A stretch of DNA of 64,000 nucleotides from Bilophila sp964369665 (GTDB taxonomy: Bacteria > Desulfobacterota > Desulfovibrionia > Desulfovibrionales > Desulfovibrionaceae). Made by a program: the position numbers and the translations under genes. Positions 9,653 through 19,670 of this stretch are shown in pieces. The notes beneath the pieces were generated by a model. The model saw nothing but the letters and a program-made list of their open reading frames with translations. It was not told where the DNA came from and did no database searches. The stretch is taken from positions 392,292 to 456,291 of the forward strand of contig CAYJFS010000001.1 of the NCBI GenBank assembly GCA_964369665.1. Direction: 5' to 3'. Every line of letters begins with the position of its first letter. Within the stretch, counting starts at the first letter, position 1.

Positions 9653-10438
9653 GTTTTTATTTTTACAAAACTACAAACTACCCATAACCAATCTAGCTTT
9701 ATGGTTGTATCTTCATAACTAAAAAAGTTTAGTAAATTTAAACTATACACTACTTCCACCAACAATAACACATTACTTCAAAAACTTTTCATATAATAAG
9801 ATAAACTTAGACCATTTTATTTTAATCCTTACTATGGTATTTAAGATAAATATAAATATTACAAGAAAACTTAAAACATCTTTACTGTAAAATAATATTA
9901 TTATTCACTCTCACTAGAGCTATCTTCATTCTAAAACATATCATTTCAATGTAGTTTATCTATATAGGTATCAAACAATACCTAACCAAATATATATAGT
10001 TATTGGCTAGCCTATAGCTATATTGCTTTATTCTCTTCATATACCCCAGACAAACAATATCCAATTATATATACACTCCAACCTAAAAAACCAAATAACT
10101 ATTTCTATACAAACCATCATTACATTAAATAATCCTTAAAAAACAAGGAATATATAACTGGTAAACTTAGACATTTTTCAAGAAGATAGCTTTATGACTA
10201 CCATCCAAAAATACTCTTCTTAGTTTATATAACAAATAAAAATAACTAATAAAAAACACAAAGACATCTTAAAATATCTACAAAAAATATTATTCATTAA
10301 CTTTATTAATAAATATATAATAAATACTTCAAAAAAATAGTTCTATTTTTATCAGAATAGTTTTTATGCTATGTTAAATTATACTAAGACTTGCAGATAA
10401 CTACAACTAATCTATATTACTGTATAGGAGTGAATAGT
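9653..10438. other. Gene-free AT-rich gap
   Basis: About 785 bp between tRNA-Ser and the guanine deaminase gene. It is extremely AT-rich, with stops in all frames, and no reading frame that I can support. I looked for a purine riboswitch ahead of the deaminase and found no recognisable conserved core. A weak stem CTATT/AATAG near 10340-10360 followed by T residues is the only local structure noted. It may be decayed coding DNA, but no remnant is recognisable. Confidence 0.5.
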
Positions 10439-11755
10439 ATGAAAGCTTTACAAGGAAGAATTTTTTATCTTACTAAAGATCCTTACTTATATAATGAAGA
10501 AGAATGCTATACTTTCCTTGAGCAAGGTATACTTATATTAGACGATGATGGCATCATCATGGACGTTGGAGAACCATCTACTTTATTACCTAAATATGCT
10601 AATATCAAAATAGAATATTATGATGAATCCTGTTTAATTGTACCAGGATTTATTGATGCACATGTACATTATCCTCAATTAGAAATAATTGGTGCTTATG
10701 GGAAACAATTACTAGATTGGCTTAATAACTATACTTTTATTGCTGAACAAAATTTTTCTAATAAAGATTATGCAAGAAAAATAGCATGCTTTTTCATTCA
10801 TGAACTATTAAGAAATGGTGTTACTACTGCAGCTACGTATGCTACTGTTTATGCAGGTTCTGCTGATGCACTCTTTAAAGAAGCATCTGCTGTAAACTTC
10901 AACATGATTGGTGGAAAAATCCTTATGAGCCGGAATGCTCCAGATAAATTAATTGAAAAACCACAACAATCTTTTGAAGATACCAAAACACTAATAAATA
11001 AATGGCATAAAAATGGAAGGAATAAATATGCTATTACTCCCCGTTTTGCTATTACATGTCCTGAAGAAGAATTAGAAATGGCAGGTGAATTGTTTAAAAA
11101 TACTGAAGGACTTTTCATGCAGACACATCTTTCAGAAAATAATGATGAAATAGCATTTACTTTGGAACTATTTCCAAAAAGTAAAAGCTATACAGAAGTT
11201 TATGAAAAATATAATCTTCTTGGAAGAAGAGCATTGTTTGGTCATGGTATTCATCTATCACCAAAAGAACTTCAAATACTTTCTGAATCAGAATCTACTA
11301 TTGTCCATTGCCCTACATCTAATATGTTTTTAGGAAGTGGACTGTTAGATATCGAAAGTTGTAAAGATCCTAGTAGACCTATATATATTGGGTTAGGCTC
11401 TGATGTAGGTGCTGGTACAAGCCTTTCACCACTACAAACACTCAATGAAGCCTATAAAGTAGCACAATTACAAAAACAAGCCATGTCTGCTATAAAAGCC
11501 TTCTATATACTCACTTTAGGAAATGCAGAATCCCTAGATCTAGCACATGAGGTAGGTACATTTAAAAAAGGACTTGTTGGTGATATTACTGTATTACAAA
11601 CAACAGGAACACCCCTTATGAAATTCAGGAATGAATATGTTAAAAACATTATAGAAGAACTCTTTGTACAAATGACTATTGGAGATGATCGATCAATAAA
11701 AGCTACGTATCTTGCAGGAAATAAAGTATATCATAATAATACAATAAAAAATTAA
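10439..11755 (+). CDS. guaD: Guanine deaminase
   Basis: Amidohydrolase that hydrolyses guanine to xanthine and ammonia, a purine salvage or catabolic step in the cytoplasm. It is 438 aa from the chosen ATG. The zinc-binding HxH is in PGFIDAHVHYPQ (H75, H77); that proline-glutamine context is typical of guanine deaminases rather than generic chlorohydrolases. Further family segments are MQTHLSEN, FGHGIHLS, VHCPTSN and GLGSDVGAGTSLS. The start at 10439 follows TAGGAG; an in-frame ATG at 10391 lacks a ribosome site. An MFS transporter starts 15 bp downstream, suggesting a two-gene uptake and deamination unit. Confidence 0.88.
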   Translation: MKALQGRIFYLTKDPYLYNEEECYTFLEQGILILDDDGIIMDVGEPSTLLPKYANIKIEYYDESCLIVPGFIDAHVHYPQLEIIGAYGKQLLDWLNNYTFIAEQNFSNKDYARKIACFFIHELLRNGVTTAATYATVYAGSADALFKEASAVNFNMIGGKILMSRNAPDKLIEKPQQSFEDTKTLINKWHKNGRNKYAITPRFAITCPEEELEMAGELFKNTEGLFMQTHLSENNDEIAFTLELFPKSKSYTEVYEKYNLLGRRALFGHGIHLSPKELQILSESESTIVHCPTSNMFLGSGLLDIESCKDPSRPIYIGLGSDVGAGTSLSPLQTLNEAYKVAQLQKQAMSAIKAFYILTLGNAESLDLAHEVGTFKKGLVGDITVLQTTGTPLMKFRNEYVKNIIEELFVQMTIGDDRSIKATYLAGNKVYHNNTIKN

Positions 11756-11769
11756 AGAGAGTAACAGTT

Positions 11770-13038
11770 ATGTCAATAAAGCAACCATCAATATTAGGAT
11801 CAAATCAAGCCTGGCTTATCTGGATTATATCATGTTTTGTTGTTGTGCTTGGTTTTAACTTACAAACTGGTTATGCTATCGTTAATCAAGATATTGCTCA
11901 TGAACTAGGTATGAGTATTGCTCAAGTTGCTTTAATCGGCTCTGTATATGCATGGGTTTTTGCCATTTCACAACTTTTTAGTGGATCAATACTAGATAAT
12001 CTAGGTTTACAAAAAGTCTTTCCTATCTCTGTTGGCTTTATTACTGCAGGTGCAATTCTTTTAGCAACTGCTGCCTCCTTTGAGATGGTACTTTTTTCAC
12101 AAGTATTCTTAGCTTTTGGTGCTTCTTTTGGTTTTGTTGGGGCAGGTTTTACTGGTGGTTTATGGTTTCAACCTGCTAAATTTGGTTTTATGTTTGGTTT
12201 AGTACAAACAATTGCTTCTTTAGGTTCTTTTGTAGGTCAATACCTATATGCTTACCTACTTAATATAGGGACTACCTGGAATCAGCTCATCTGGTATATG
12301 GCTATATTTGGTATAATTATGCTTATCTTAACAATTCTTTTTACAAGAAACCCAATAAATGCTGATGGCACAACAAACTTTGATCATACCAAATTTAGTC
12401 TTTCACTGTTTGGTAAAGTATTTTCTAATATTAAAGAAGTTGCTAAAATAAAAGAAATCTGGTTTGCTGCTCTTAATGGTGGCCTAACTTTTGGAGTATA
12501 CCTTGCTTTTGCTATATTATGGGGCCCTAAAATTATTGCTAGCCATGGATTTTCTGCCTATGATTCAGGTGTGTTAAACTCTGTTCTTTGGATCGGGTTA
12601 GCTATATTTTCCCCTTTATGTGATAAGCTAGTTACATTCTTACAAAAAAGACGACCTGTTGTTCTCTTATTTACTACTATTCAGTTAATAGCTATCCTAG
12701 TATTACTTTATATACCCAACCTTACTTATATTGAAATTCTTATCCTTTCTTTCTTATTTGGATCTGGTGCAGCAGGACATATGCAAATGTTCTCTGTTGG
12801 TATTGATCTAGTTGAACCTAGGTTAATTGGTACATCGTCAGCCATAATTAATGGTACAATGTTTGTTTCTGAAGCAATACTTATTAGTGTCCCTACAAGT
12901 TTATTAGTAACACTTACAGATACAAAAACATCATATACATTAGAAGACTTCTCTACACCAATGATGCCTTATATAGCAGGATTAATTGTTGCCATGATGC
13001 TTACATATCTTATTAAAGAAACATATCATAAATCATAA
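11770..13038 (+). CDS. MFS transporter
   Basis: A 422-aa inner-membrane secondary transporter with about 12 predicted membrane segments, beginning near residues 14-34. It shows MFS hallmarks: a loop with SGSILDNLGLQKVFP after the second helix and a repeated second half after a central hydrophilic stretch. AGAGAG lies before the ATG. It is 15 bp downstream of guaD and shares its strand, so a purine-related or ammonium-coupled substrate is an attractive inference, but the substrate is not readable from the sequence. A strong hairpin terminator follows the stop. Confidence 0.8.
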   Translation: MSIKQPSILGSNQAWLIWIISCFVVVLGFNLQTGYAIVNQDIAHELGMSIAQVALIGSVYAWVFAISQLFSGSILDNLGLQKVFPISVGFITAGAILLATAASFEMVLFSQVFLAFGASFGFVGAGFTGGLWFQPAKFGFMFGLVQTIASLGSFVGQYLYAYLLNIGTTWNQLIWYMAIFGIIMLILTILFTRNPINADGTTNFDHTKFSLSLFGKVFSNIKEVAKIKEIWFAALNGGLTFGVYLAFAILWGPKIIASHGFSAYDSGVLNSVLWIGLAIFSPLCDKLVTFLQKRRPVVLLFTTIQLIAILVLLYIPNLTYIEILILSFLFGSGAAGHMQMFSVGIDLVEPRLIGTSSAIINGTMFVSEAILISVPTSLLVTLTDTKTSYTLEDFSTPMMPYIAGLIVAMMLTYLIKETYHKS

Positions 13039-13056
13039 ATGGATAGACATAAAAAC

Positions 13057-13086
13057 ATATAGAGAGGCCTAAAGGCCTCTCTATAT
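13057..13086. terminator. Bidirectional intrinsic terminator
   Basis: Perfect stem AGAGAGGCC (13061-13069) with GGCCTCTCT (13074-13082), a TAAA loop and extra A/T pairs outside. It lies between the convergent MFS transporter and L,D-transpeptidase-like genes and can serve both. Confidence 0.85.
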
Positions 13087-13112
13087 TATTAATCTTTAAA
13101 AATTAAACCTAA

Positions 13113-13694
13113 TTATTTCCGAATTGTTATAGTACTTTTCTTATCTAGTAACGATAGAACATGCATCAAATCCTGTTTTTTTAAACCTACACACCCTGCT
13201 GTTCCTGCATAGCCTTCTCTTGCTACATGTAAAAAAATGGCACTGCCTTTACCTTTAACTGGAGGATTATCATTATATCCAATAATTACAACTATATCAT
13301 ATAAGTCATCTTCTCTATACAACTTCTCATGACTAAGACGTGTATCAAAATTATTAAGATTAACATGCTGATTATATTGATTACTACTAGGATCATCACA
13401 CCAACCATCATATTTATGTATTTTATATACAGGAAGTCCTGTCTTTATAGGTGCTTTAATCTTATCTTCTCCATAAAAAACTGCACGTAAGGGATATGTT
13501 CCTGAAGGAGTGCAACCATCTCCTTCTACCTTGGCATCAGTTATTCCATTTTTCCCAATACTACATCTATACTGTCCCCCATCAATCTCTAAATAACAAA
13601 CATCATTCTGAAAATACACACATAAATCTTTTGCTTTTAAAGAAAAAGGCACTACAAAAATAAAAAATATTAAAAAGGACAACTTCCTAAACAT
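13113..13694 (-). CDS. Exported L,D-transpeptidase (YkuD-like) family protein
   Basis: A 193-aa protein with a signal peptide (hydrophobic residues 6-19, likely cleavage after KAKD or LKA). The C-terminal half has a YkuD-type catalytic pattern: H156 in AIFLHVARE and the Cys motif GTAGCVGL with C168. The preceding region TPSGTYPLR is also typical of the fold, in which periplasmic enzymes make 3-3 crosslinks or attach proteins to peptidoglycan. It is compact, with no separate LysM domain. A GGAT element precedes the ATG. Enzymatic identity within the family is uncertain. Confidence 0.8.
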   Translation of the reverse strand: MFRKLSFLIFFIFVVPFSLKAKDLCVYFQNDVCYLEIDGGQYRCSIGKNGITDAKVEGDGCTPSGTYPLRAVFYGEDKIKAPIKTGLPVYKIHKYDGWCDDPSSNQYNQHVNLNNFDTRLSHEKLYREDDLYDIVVIIGYNDNPPVKGKGSAIFLHVAREGYAGTAGCVGLKKQDLMHVLSLLDKKSTITIRK

Positions 13695-13847
13695 AAAAAT
13701 CCTACTCTAAAAATTAAAGTATTATTGAATATTATAATTTCTTAATCACTATTATTACTAAAACATCTTTATAGAAAATACAAAATTTAATTATACACTA
13801 TTGCTATTAAACATATCTTTTTGAACTTTTATCAAACTAAAATATAG

Positions 13848-13922
<75 letters not shown>

Positions 13923-13956
13923 ATTGTCTATAAATTTTATGTATTTTAATAAGTTA

Positions 13957-14031
<75 letters not shown>

Positions 14032-14235
14032 TAATAAAAAAAGCCATATACGCTTATCTAAAATTGCTGTCAATCTTGCTCTTAATTAAAAAACTATAGT
14101 TTTTATTTGAAAATACTAATATCTTAAACTAAGATTTTAACAAAAAGTTATAACACTATCATCAAATACATATCAACTATACTATATTTTCAATATCTTT
14201 AAACTCCAAAAGTGATCTAAATAAAAAGATTTATT

Positions 14236-15078
14236 ATGAAAAAATTAATAAAGACATTCATTGTTATATCTATAATAAGTAGTTTTACTATACTTAATTA
14301 TGCTCATTCTACCATCACTAATAAAACTATACTTGTCACGGCAGCAACAGGATCTTTGGGAAAAGCAATATGTAATTTACTTGCATCAAAAAAATATAAT
14401 TTAATTATTGCAGGTAGAAATAAAAATAAACTAAAAAAAGTACAAATGACTTTACAAAAAGACTATAAAAATATTTCTATTCAAACATGCATAATAAACT
14501 TCTCTGACATCAGCACAATAGAAAGTGCTGCACATTCTATAAAACAACAAATCCATGGAATCGTACTTATTGGTCCAAGACCATCTTTAACTAAAGATAC
14601 CATTCCAAATAAAGAAGAATGGCGTAAATTGTTTGATGAAACATTTATTGCCCCTCTTGAAGTTTTAAAACTTTGGGGGCCAAAGCTTGTAGAAAACTCT
14701 AGTATTATTACGATAGTAGGCAACACATCAAAAAATTATTTTCCTCAATTTCCTAATACAAATGTTATAAGAACAGCTTGGATCGGAGAAATAAAAAACC
14801 TTATGTACTTTTTTTCAAAACCCAAAATTCGTGTAAATGCTATTTCTCCAGGTATCATCCTAACAGATTTTCATAAAAAAAATATAAGAAAAAAAGCACT
14901 ACAAAATAATTTGTCTTTTGATCAACAACTTGAAAAAGAAGTTTCCTCTATTCCTTTGAAAACTTATGGAAAAGTTGAAGATGTTGCATACCTTGTAGCA
15001 TTTTTACTTTCTCATAAGTCTTCCCACATAAATGGAGCAAATATTATTTTAGATGGAGGAGAAACAACTGCATATTAA
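14236..15078 (+). CDS. SDR-family protein with N-terminal signal/anchor and atypical active site
   Basis: A 280-aa protein with the Rossmann pattern of short-chain dehydrogenases: ILVTAATGSLGKAICNLL at about residues 32-49, LIIAGRNKNKLKK, a VNAISPGII segment and a C-terminal INGANIILDGGETTAY. Two features are odd. First, residues 1-25 (Lys-rich start, then a hydrophobic stretch IVISIISSFTILNYA) look like a signal peptide or membrane anchor ahead of the first beta strand. Second, the glycine motif departs from TGxxxGxG and the expected YxxxK is replaced by NTNVIRTAW around residues 173-181. Cofactor binding and catalysis are therefore uncertain. It stands alone, with tRNAs upstream and a symporter downstream. 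Confidence 0.75.
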   Translation: MKKLIKTFIVISIISSFTILNYAHSTITNKTILVTAATGSLGKAICNLLASKKYNLIIAGRNKNKLKKVQMTLQKDYKNISIQTCIINFSDISTIESAAHSIKQQIHGIVLIGPRPSLTKDTIPNKEEWRKLFDETFIAPLEVLKLWGPKLVENSSIITIVGNTSKNYFPQFPNTNVIRTAWIGEIKNLMYFFSKPKIRVNAISPGIILTDFHKKNIRKKALQNNLSFDQQLEKEVSSIPLKTYGKVEDVAYLVAFLLSHKSSHINGANIILDGGETTAY

Positions 15079-15292
15079 TCTTGTTACTCATATTCTATTG
15101 ATTTATTTAATAAATATACTCAGCTAATTACACACAAAATATACTTATTTATAGAACTATGACCTTGATATATTGCTCATTTTAAAAAAATACAATATCA
15201 TTTATTAGATTAATTATCATAGTTATAGCAACAACCATGATTTGACTATATAAAGTAAAAATTTAGATCTTTATTTTCAAAGGGATGTGTCA

Positions 15293-16669
15293 ATGGCAAA
15301 GGAGCAAAAACGAGATGCTTTTACATCAAAATTAGGAATTCTTGCTGCAACACTTGGCTCAGCTGTTGGCCTTGGAAATATATGGAAATTTCCTTCTGTA
15401 ACAGGTCAAAATGGAGGTGCATCCTTTCTCCTCCTCTATATATTAGCTACACTCTTTGCAGGGCTTCCTATTCTCATTGCTGAAATTGCTATTGGTCGAA
15501 CAGCAAAGGCAAATGCTGTAACATCTTTTAAAAAAATTTCTCCAGGTCCCTGGTGGCTTATTGGATTAGTTGGTGTCGCTTCAACCGTTTTTGTTCTTGG
15601 CTTTTATACAGAAGTAGCAGGTTGGGTATATGCTTATATTCTTAAATCCATATCTGGTAGTGTAAACACTACTGATCCAATAATTGCAGGCCAAATTTTT
15701 CAAGAGCTGCTCAATAGCCCTTTACAAACACTTATATGGCAATGGATAGTTATTGCAGTAGTTACAACTATAATTATACAAGGTGCTTCCAAAGGCATTG
15801 AAAAAGCAACAAGTATCTTAATGCCTATTTTATTTATTTTACTTATAATTATTTGTGTTCGCAGTATGACTCTACCAAATGCTATAGAGGGTCTTCGATT
15901 TCTTTTTATGCCTGACTTTTCAAAAATAGATGGATCTGTTGTTTTATTAGCAATGGGCCTTGCTTTCTTTAAACTTTCCTTAGGTATGGGAACAATGCTT
16001 ACATATGGTAGTTATTTCCGTGATGATGTTAACATCCCTTTTATGGCTACACGGGTTATGTTTTTTGACTTACTTGTATCTATTCTTGCTGGTATTGCTA
16101 TATTCCCAGCAGTTTTTGCATTTGGTTTTGAACCAACATCTGGACCAAGTCTTTTATTTATAACAGTTCCTGCTGTGTTTGACTCTCTGCCTGGTGGCCA
16201 ATTCTTTACTGCTGGATTTTTTATATTAGCAGCCATTGCCTCTACTGGTGCAATGCTTGCATTATTTGAAGCACCTGTAGCATGGGTTCTTGAAACACTT
16301 AACATTTCCAGAAAAAAAGCTGCTATTATTGTTGCTATATTTTTTATAATTTTTGGAGCACCTGCAGCTCTCTCTGAAAACATCCTTGCACACGTTACTT
16401 TATTTGGTCTTAATACATTTGAATTTTATGACTATCTCTCATCAAATATTCTTATGCCTATTGGAGGTTTCTTTATCTGCTTGTTTACTGGATATATTTG
16501 GAATAAAGAAAGCCTAAAAAATACACTTTCTAATAATTCCTCATTGCATAATAGTAATATTATACGTTTTCTTATGTTTCAATTTAAATATGTTACACCT
16601 ATCATTATTCTTATTATCATGCTTCACAGTTTTAATACATTTACAATTATATACGACTTACTCCAGTAA
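15293..16669 (+). CDS. Sodium:neurotransmitter symporter (SNF) family transporter
   Basis: A 458-aa inner-membrane protein that imports amino acids or related compounds with Na+. The N-terminus has the SNF signature GSAVGLGNIWKFPSVTGQNGG in the first helix, where Na+ and substrate bind in LeuT. About 11-12 membrane helices follow. I prefer the ATG at 15293 because AGGGA at 15281-15285 lies 7 nt upstream; GTG at 15287 would overlap that site too closely. The substrate cannot be told. Importing amino acids with a Na+ gradient would suit a host-associated cell. Confidence 0.92.
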   Translation: MAKEQKRDAFTSKLGILAATLGSAVGLGNIWKFPSVTGQNGGASFLLLYILATLFAGLPILIAEIAIGRTAKANAVTSFKKISPGPWWLIGLVGVASTVFVLGFYTEVAGWVYAYILKSISGSVNTTDPIIAGQIFQELLNSPLQTLIWQWIVIAVVTTIIIQGASKGIEKATSILMPILFILLIIICVRSMTLPNAIEGLRFLFMPDFSKIDGSVVLLAMGLAFFKLSLGMGTMLTYGSYFRDDVNIPFMATRVMFFDLLVSILAGIAIFPAVFAFGFEPTSGPSLLFITVPAVFDSLPGGQFFTAGFFILAAIASTGAMLALFEAPVAWVLETLNISRKKAAIIVAIFFIIFGAPAALSENILAHVTLFGLNTFEFYDYLSSNILMPIGGFFICLFTGYIWNKESLKNTLSNNSSLHNSNIIRFLMFQFKYVTPIIILIIMLHSFNTFTIIYDLLQ

Positions 16670-16735
16670 TTAAAGATGACTGCTATATTCAACCATATGT
16701 GTTTTAATATAATAAGGTTATATTTATAAAAATAC

Positions 16736-17812
16736 TTATTGTACAAAGAACACTTCCCCATATGTATTATTAGACCAAAAAACATTCTTCTTAGAGATAC
16801 CTATATTTGCCCAACGTTCTTTTAAATTCCCAGAATGTCCATAAAAAAAACCTCTACAAAAAGAAGGCAAATAAAGAGCACTTAATAGGCAACCATGATT
16901 TTGTACTATATTTTCAATAAGATACAATAAGGCTTCACCTTGGACCATGCTCCCTAAAGCAGGATGCCTTGGACCTGCAAGAATGGACTTATCCAATGAT
17001 TCTTCAGGTGCTAAACTTAAACGGATAACAGGAATATTAAACGACCATGCATCTGCTAATGCCTTACCAAGTGTCTTAACTGTAGTCTTAAGATCCCAAG
17101 GCTGATATAAGCCTTTTTTCCAAGTTATAGCAAGCTCTATCCCATCAATTACAAGACAAGGATAAAACCTCAAACATGCTGGTGATAACGCTAGTGCTTG
17201 TTGAACATCATTCAAAAAAACTTCAGGTGTACTTCCAGGCATACCAGGAAGGAGTTGTATACCAAATTCTAACCCTACTGAAGCTATCTTTTTACATCCT
17301 TCAAGGATCTGGTTTTTATCATAGCCTCGCCTAACAAGATCTAATGAAGTATTTGAAAAACTTTGTACACCAAGTTCAATAAGCTGAAAACCTGCAGCTT
17401 TAAGTTGTGTCAAAACTTCTGTACTTAAGGCATCTGGACGTGTTGAACACCTTGCACGTTCGATTAATCCTTCATTATAACATAATTTTACTATATCTAA
17501 ACATTGTTGAAAAATTTTAGGTGGAAGAAGTGTAAATGTTCCTCCATAAAAAGCTAATTCTATAGAAATTTTTTCTATACTTGTATCTATTTTCCTCCTC
17601 AACTCTCTTAAAAGATGATCAAACTTTATTGCTAGAGGTACTGTTTCAGAGTTTAAATTCAAACCTGTTTGTTTATCTTGTGCACAAAATATACAACGAT
17701 AAGGACATCCCTTAAAAGGTAAAAAAACAGGCACAACAATTTCTTGCTTTTTTACACCCATATTTCCCAAACGAAAGGTATATTTTTTTATTGTACTATT
17801 TATATTTTTCAT
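16736..17812 (-). CDS. Radical SAM protein (Elp3-like)
   Basis: A 358-aa radical S-adenosylmethionine enzyme. The [4Fe-4S] motif CxxxCxxC is C36, C40 and C43 in KGCPYRCIFC. Downstream segments ELAFYGGTFTLLP, RARCSTRPDAL, QLIELGVQSFSN and GIQLLPGMPGSTP resemble the Elp3/HemN-like radical SAM superfamily used in tRNA and cofactor chemistry. No acetyltransferase domain follows, so it is not a complete Elp3. The reaction is unknown. It is divergently transcribed from the HIT gene, with 94 bp between. Confidence 0.8.
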   Translation of the reverse strand: MKNINSTIKKYTFRLGNMGVKKQEIVVPVFLPFKGCPYRCIFCAQDKQTGLNLNSETVPLAIKFDHLLRELRRKIDTSIEKISIELAFYGGTFTLLPPKIFQQCLDIVKLCYNEGLIERARCSTRPDALSTEVLTQLKAAGFQLIELGVQSFSNTSLDLVRRGYDKNQILEGCKKIASVGLEFGIQLLPGMPGSTPEVFLNDVQQALALSPACLRFYPCLVIDGIELAITWKKGLYQPWDLKTTVKTLGKALADAWSFNIPVIRLSLAPEESLDKSILAGPRHPALGSMVQGEALLYLIENIVQNHGCLLSALYLPSFCRGFFYGHSGNLKERWANIGISKKNVFWSNNTYGEVFFVQ

Positions 17813-17906
17813 TACAATATCATGAGTACCTTATGTAAGATTTATCAATCAATAAAAAATTATATATTACATTTTAATACATAATAAAAATCTAACGATA
17901 CTACCT

Positions 17907-18347
17907 ATGGATAAACAAAAAAATTGTATCTTCTGTAAAATTATTCAAGGAGAACTACCCTCTGTTTCTATAACCAAAACAGATAATATGTTTATTTTTC
18001 TTGACATAAATCCTGTAAATAAAGGTCATTTACTTGTTGTTCCTACTATCCATGCAGAAACTATTTTTGACTTTTCAGAAAACTTAGGAACTGAACTTAT
18101 ACAACTAATGAAAAAACTTGGGTCTGCCCTTATGCATGCTATGCATGCTGATGGACTGAATATTTTACAAAATAATTATGTGGCTGCAGGCCAAGAAGTA
18201 CCACATATTCACTGGCACTTAGTGCCTAGATTTACTAATGATCAACACCCTCTACATCCATGGAAACGCAATAAATATAATGATAGTCAAGAAATGCAAA
18301 CCATTGCTAATAAAATTATATCCATACTCTATGAAAAATATTCTTAA
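17907..18347 (+). CDS. HIT family nucleotide-binding hydrolase
   Basis: A 146-aa histidine-triad protein, a small cytoplasmic nucleotidyl hydrolase or transferase (Hint/Ap4A-type). The N-terminus CIFCKIIQGELPS is typical, and the HxHxH triad occupies H100, H102 and H104 in VPHIHWHLVPRF. Length and architecture are normal. The physiological substrate of this family is usually unclear. An IHF-like gene follows after 63 bp on the same strand. Confidence 0.92.
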   Translation: MDKQKNCIFCKIIQGELPSVSITKTDNMFIFLDINPVNKGHLLVVPTIHAETIFDFSENLGTELIQLMKKLGSALMHAMHADGLNILQNNYVAAGQEVPHIHWHLVPRFTNDQHPLHPWKRNKYNDSQEMQTIANKIISILYEKYS

Positions 18348-18410
18348 TGTCCATACTCCAAACAAAACCGTCTCTATTGAGCTCTTTATAGCTATAACAG
18401 GAATAAAAAA

Positions 18411-18701
18411 ATGGATATTGTATTAACAAAGACAGAACTTATTGATGCTATTTATGAAAAACTTTCCCAAAAAAATAAGGCTGATATCAAAAATATTGTA
18501 GAAACCCTTTTAAGCATAATGAAATCTACTATAAAAACCGAAAATACATTATTGCTTAGCGGGTTTGGAAAATTTGAAGCATATAGCAAAAACATGCGTA
18601 CTGGAAGAAATCCATATACCGAACAAGCTATGTTGTTAGTCGCACGAAAGGTCGTTGTTTTTCGGATATCAAAAAAATTTCGACTTGAGCTTAATACTTA
18701 A
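18411..18701 (+). CDS. IHF/HU family DNA-binding protein, IHF-alpha-like
   Basis: A 96-aa bacterial histone-like protein that bends DNA as a dimer. It begins with LTKTELIDAIYEKL, has the core LLLSGFGKFEAYSKNMRTGRNP, where the RNP segment forms the intercalating arm, and ends VARKVVVFRISKKFRLELN. The pattern resembles IHF alpha (RxGRNPxT, RKVVxFR) more than HU, but assignment as IhfA rather than IhfB or HU is tentative. IHF commonly assists sigma-54 promoters, and rpoN lies later in the window. AGGAAT precedes the ATG. Confidence 0.82.
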   Translation: MDIVLTKTELIDAIYEKLSQKNKADIKNIVETLLSIMKSTIKTENTLLLSGFGKFEAYSKNMRTGRNPYTEQAMLLVARKVVVFRISKKFRLELNT

Positions 18702-18928
18702 TATATAGAATAAAAATATATTTAAATACAACCAAACATGCTATACAATAAAAAACAAACTAATATTATATTCTATTGATTAGAAAAAATATCTTTATGT
18801 TAAAATTTTATGATGTATATGCTGTTAATTTCAACACAAAGATGTTCTCTTTCCATGTTTAAAAAATTTCATAATATCATAATAAGATATAAAATACTTT
18901 ACAGCACTTATTACATTACAATATTTTA

Positions 18929-19591
18929 TCAAGATTCACTATCTTTCTTTACTAATGCAACAAATGACCGCTTTTTCCCTTGAACACTATATACATATGT
19001 TTCTTGTACACACCAATTGGAAGATACTCTTTCTATAGTCTGTCCTTGTAAAAGCAAAATAATGAATCCTTGGGTAGATAACATATCCTCAACAAAAACA
19101 AGCAACGTTTCCCATGGCATAAAAGCACGACTTATAATAACATTAGGGTATTGTATATTATTGGTTACTAAAGACTCCACACGACCATGATAAACATATG
19201 TTTTTGATAGAGGTCTCCGTGCTAAAATAGTTGTAAGGAATAGTGCTCTTTTCTCTTTAGCTTCAATGAGCCAATATTGGCCTTTATTCCATACTACACG
19301 AAGAGGAATACCAGGTAAACCTGCACCTGAACCTATATCCCAAATGACAGAATCATCTGACACATTAAGTGTTTGTAGAAATAAAGATAAGTGAAAACTA
19401 TCAAGAATCAAACTATTAAAAATAGTTTCCCAATCTTTTGGCCCAACAAGATTCATACACTGATTCCAGTGTAATAACATTCCAAGATAATACTGAAGAT
19501 ACGATATCTGCTCTAGAGAAAAAGAAAACCCTGCTTTTATACAACATTGTTCTAACTGCTCTTGTGGAACTATTTCAAAAACTGAATCCAT
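18929..19591 (-). CDS. rsmG: 16S rRNA (guanine-527-N7) methyltransferase
   Basis: SAM-dependent methylase of G527 in 16S rRNA; its loss confers low-level streptomycin resistance in other bacteria. It is 220 aa from the selected start. The SAM site is VIWDIGSGAGLPGIPLRV at about 82-99. Other family segments are HWNQCMNLVGP and NVIISRAF. I use the ATG at 19591, which gives a normal RsmG N-terminus; the frame can be extended upstream to 19666 but adds hydrophobic residues unlike the family. The dsbD-like gene ends 80 bp upstream on the same strand. Confidence 0.88.
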   Translation of the reverse strand: MDSVFEIVPQEQLEQCCIKAGFSFSLEQISYLQYYLGMLLHWNQCMNLVGPKDWETIFNSLILDSFHLSLFLQTLNVSDDSVIWDIGSGAGLPGIPLRVVWNKGQYWLIEAKEKRALFLTTILARRPLSKTYVYHGRVESLVTNNIQYPNVIISRAFMPWETLLVFVEDMLSTQGFIILLLQGQTIERVSSNWCVQETYVYSVQGKKRSFVALVKKDSES

Positions 19592-19670
19592 AACCAGTAC
19601 ACTTACCAAAAAATATTTACATACATAGGCTTTGAAACCCAAAGTTATCAAAGCAATAAAATACACTAAA

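Noticed and set aside
9521..9718. 65-codon frame over tRNA-Ser
   Set aside because: Produced by the tRNA sequence; no ribosome site and no family resemblance.
10300..10438. Possible purine riboswitch ahead of guaD
   Set aside because: I looked for the conserved purine aptamer core and did not see it.
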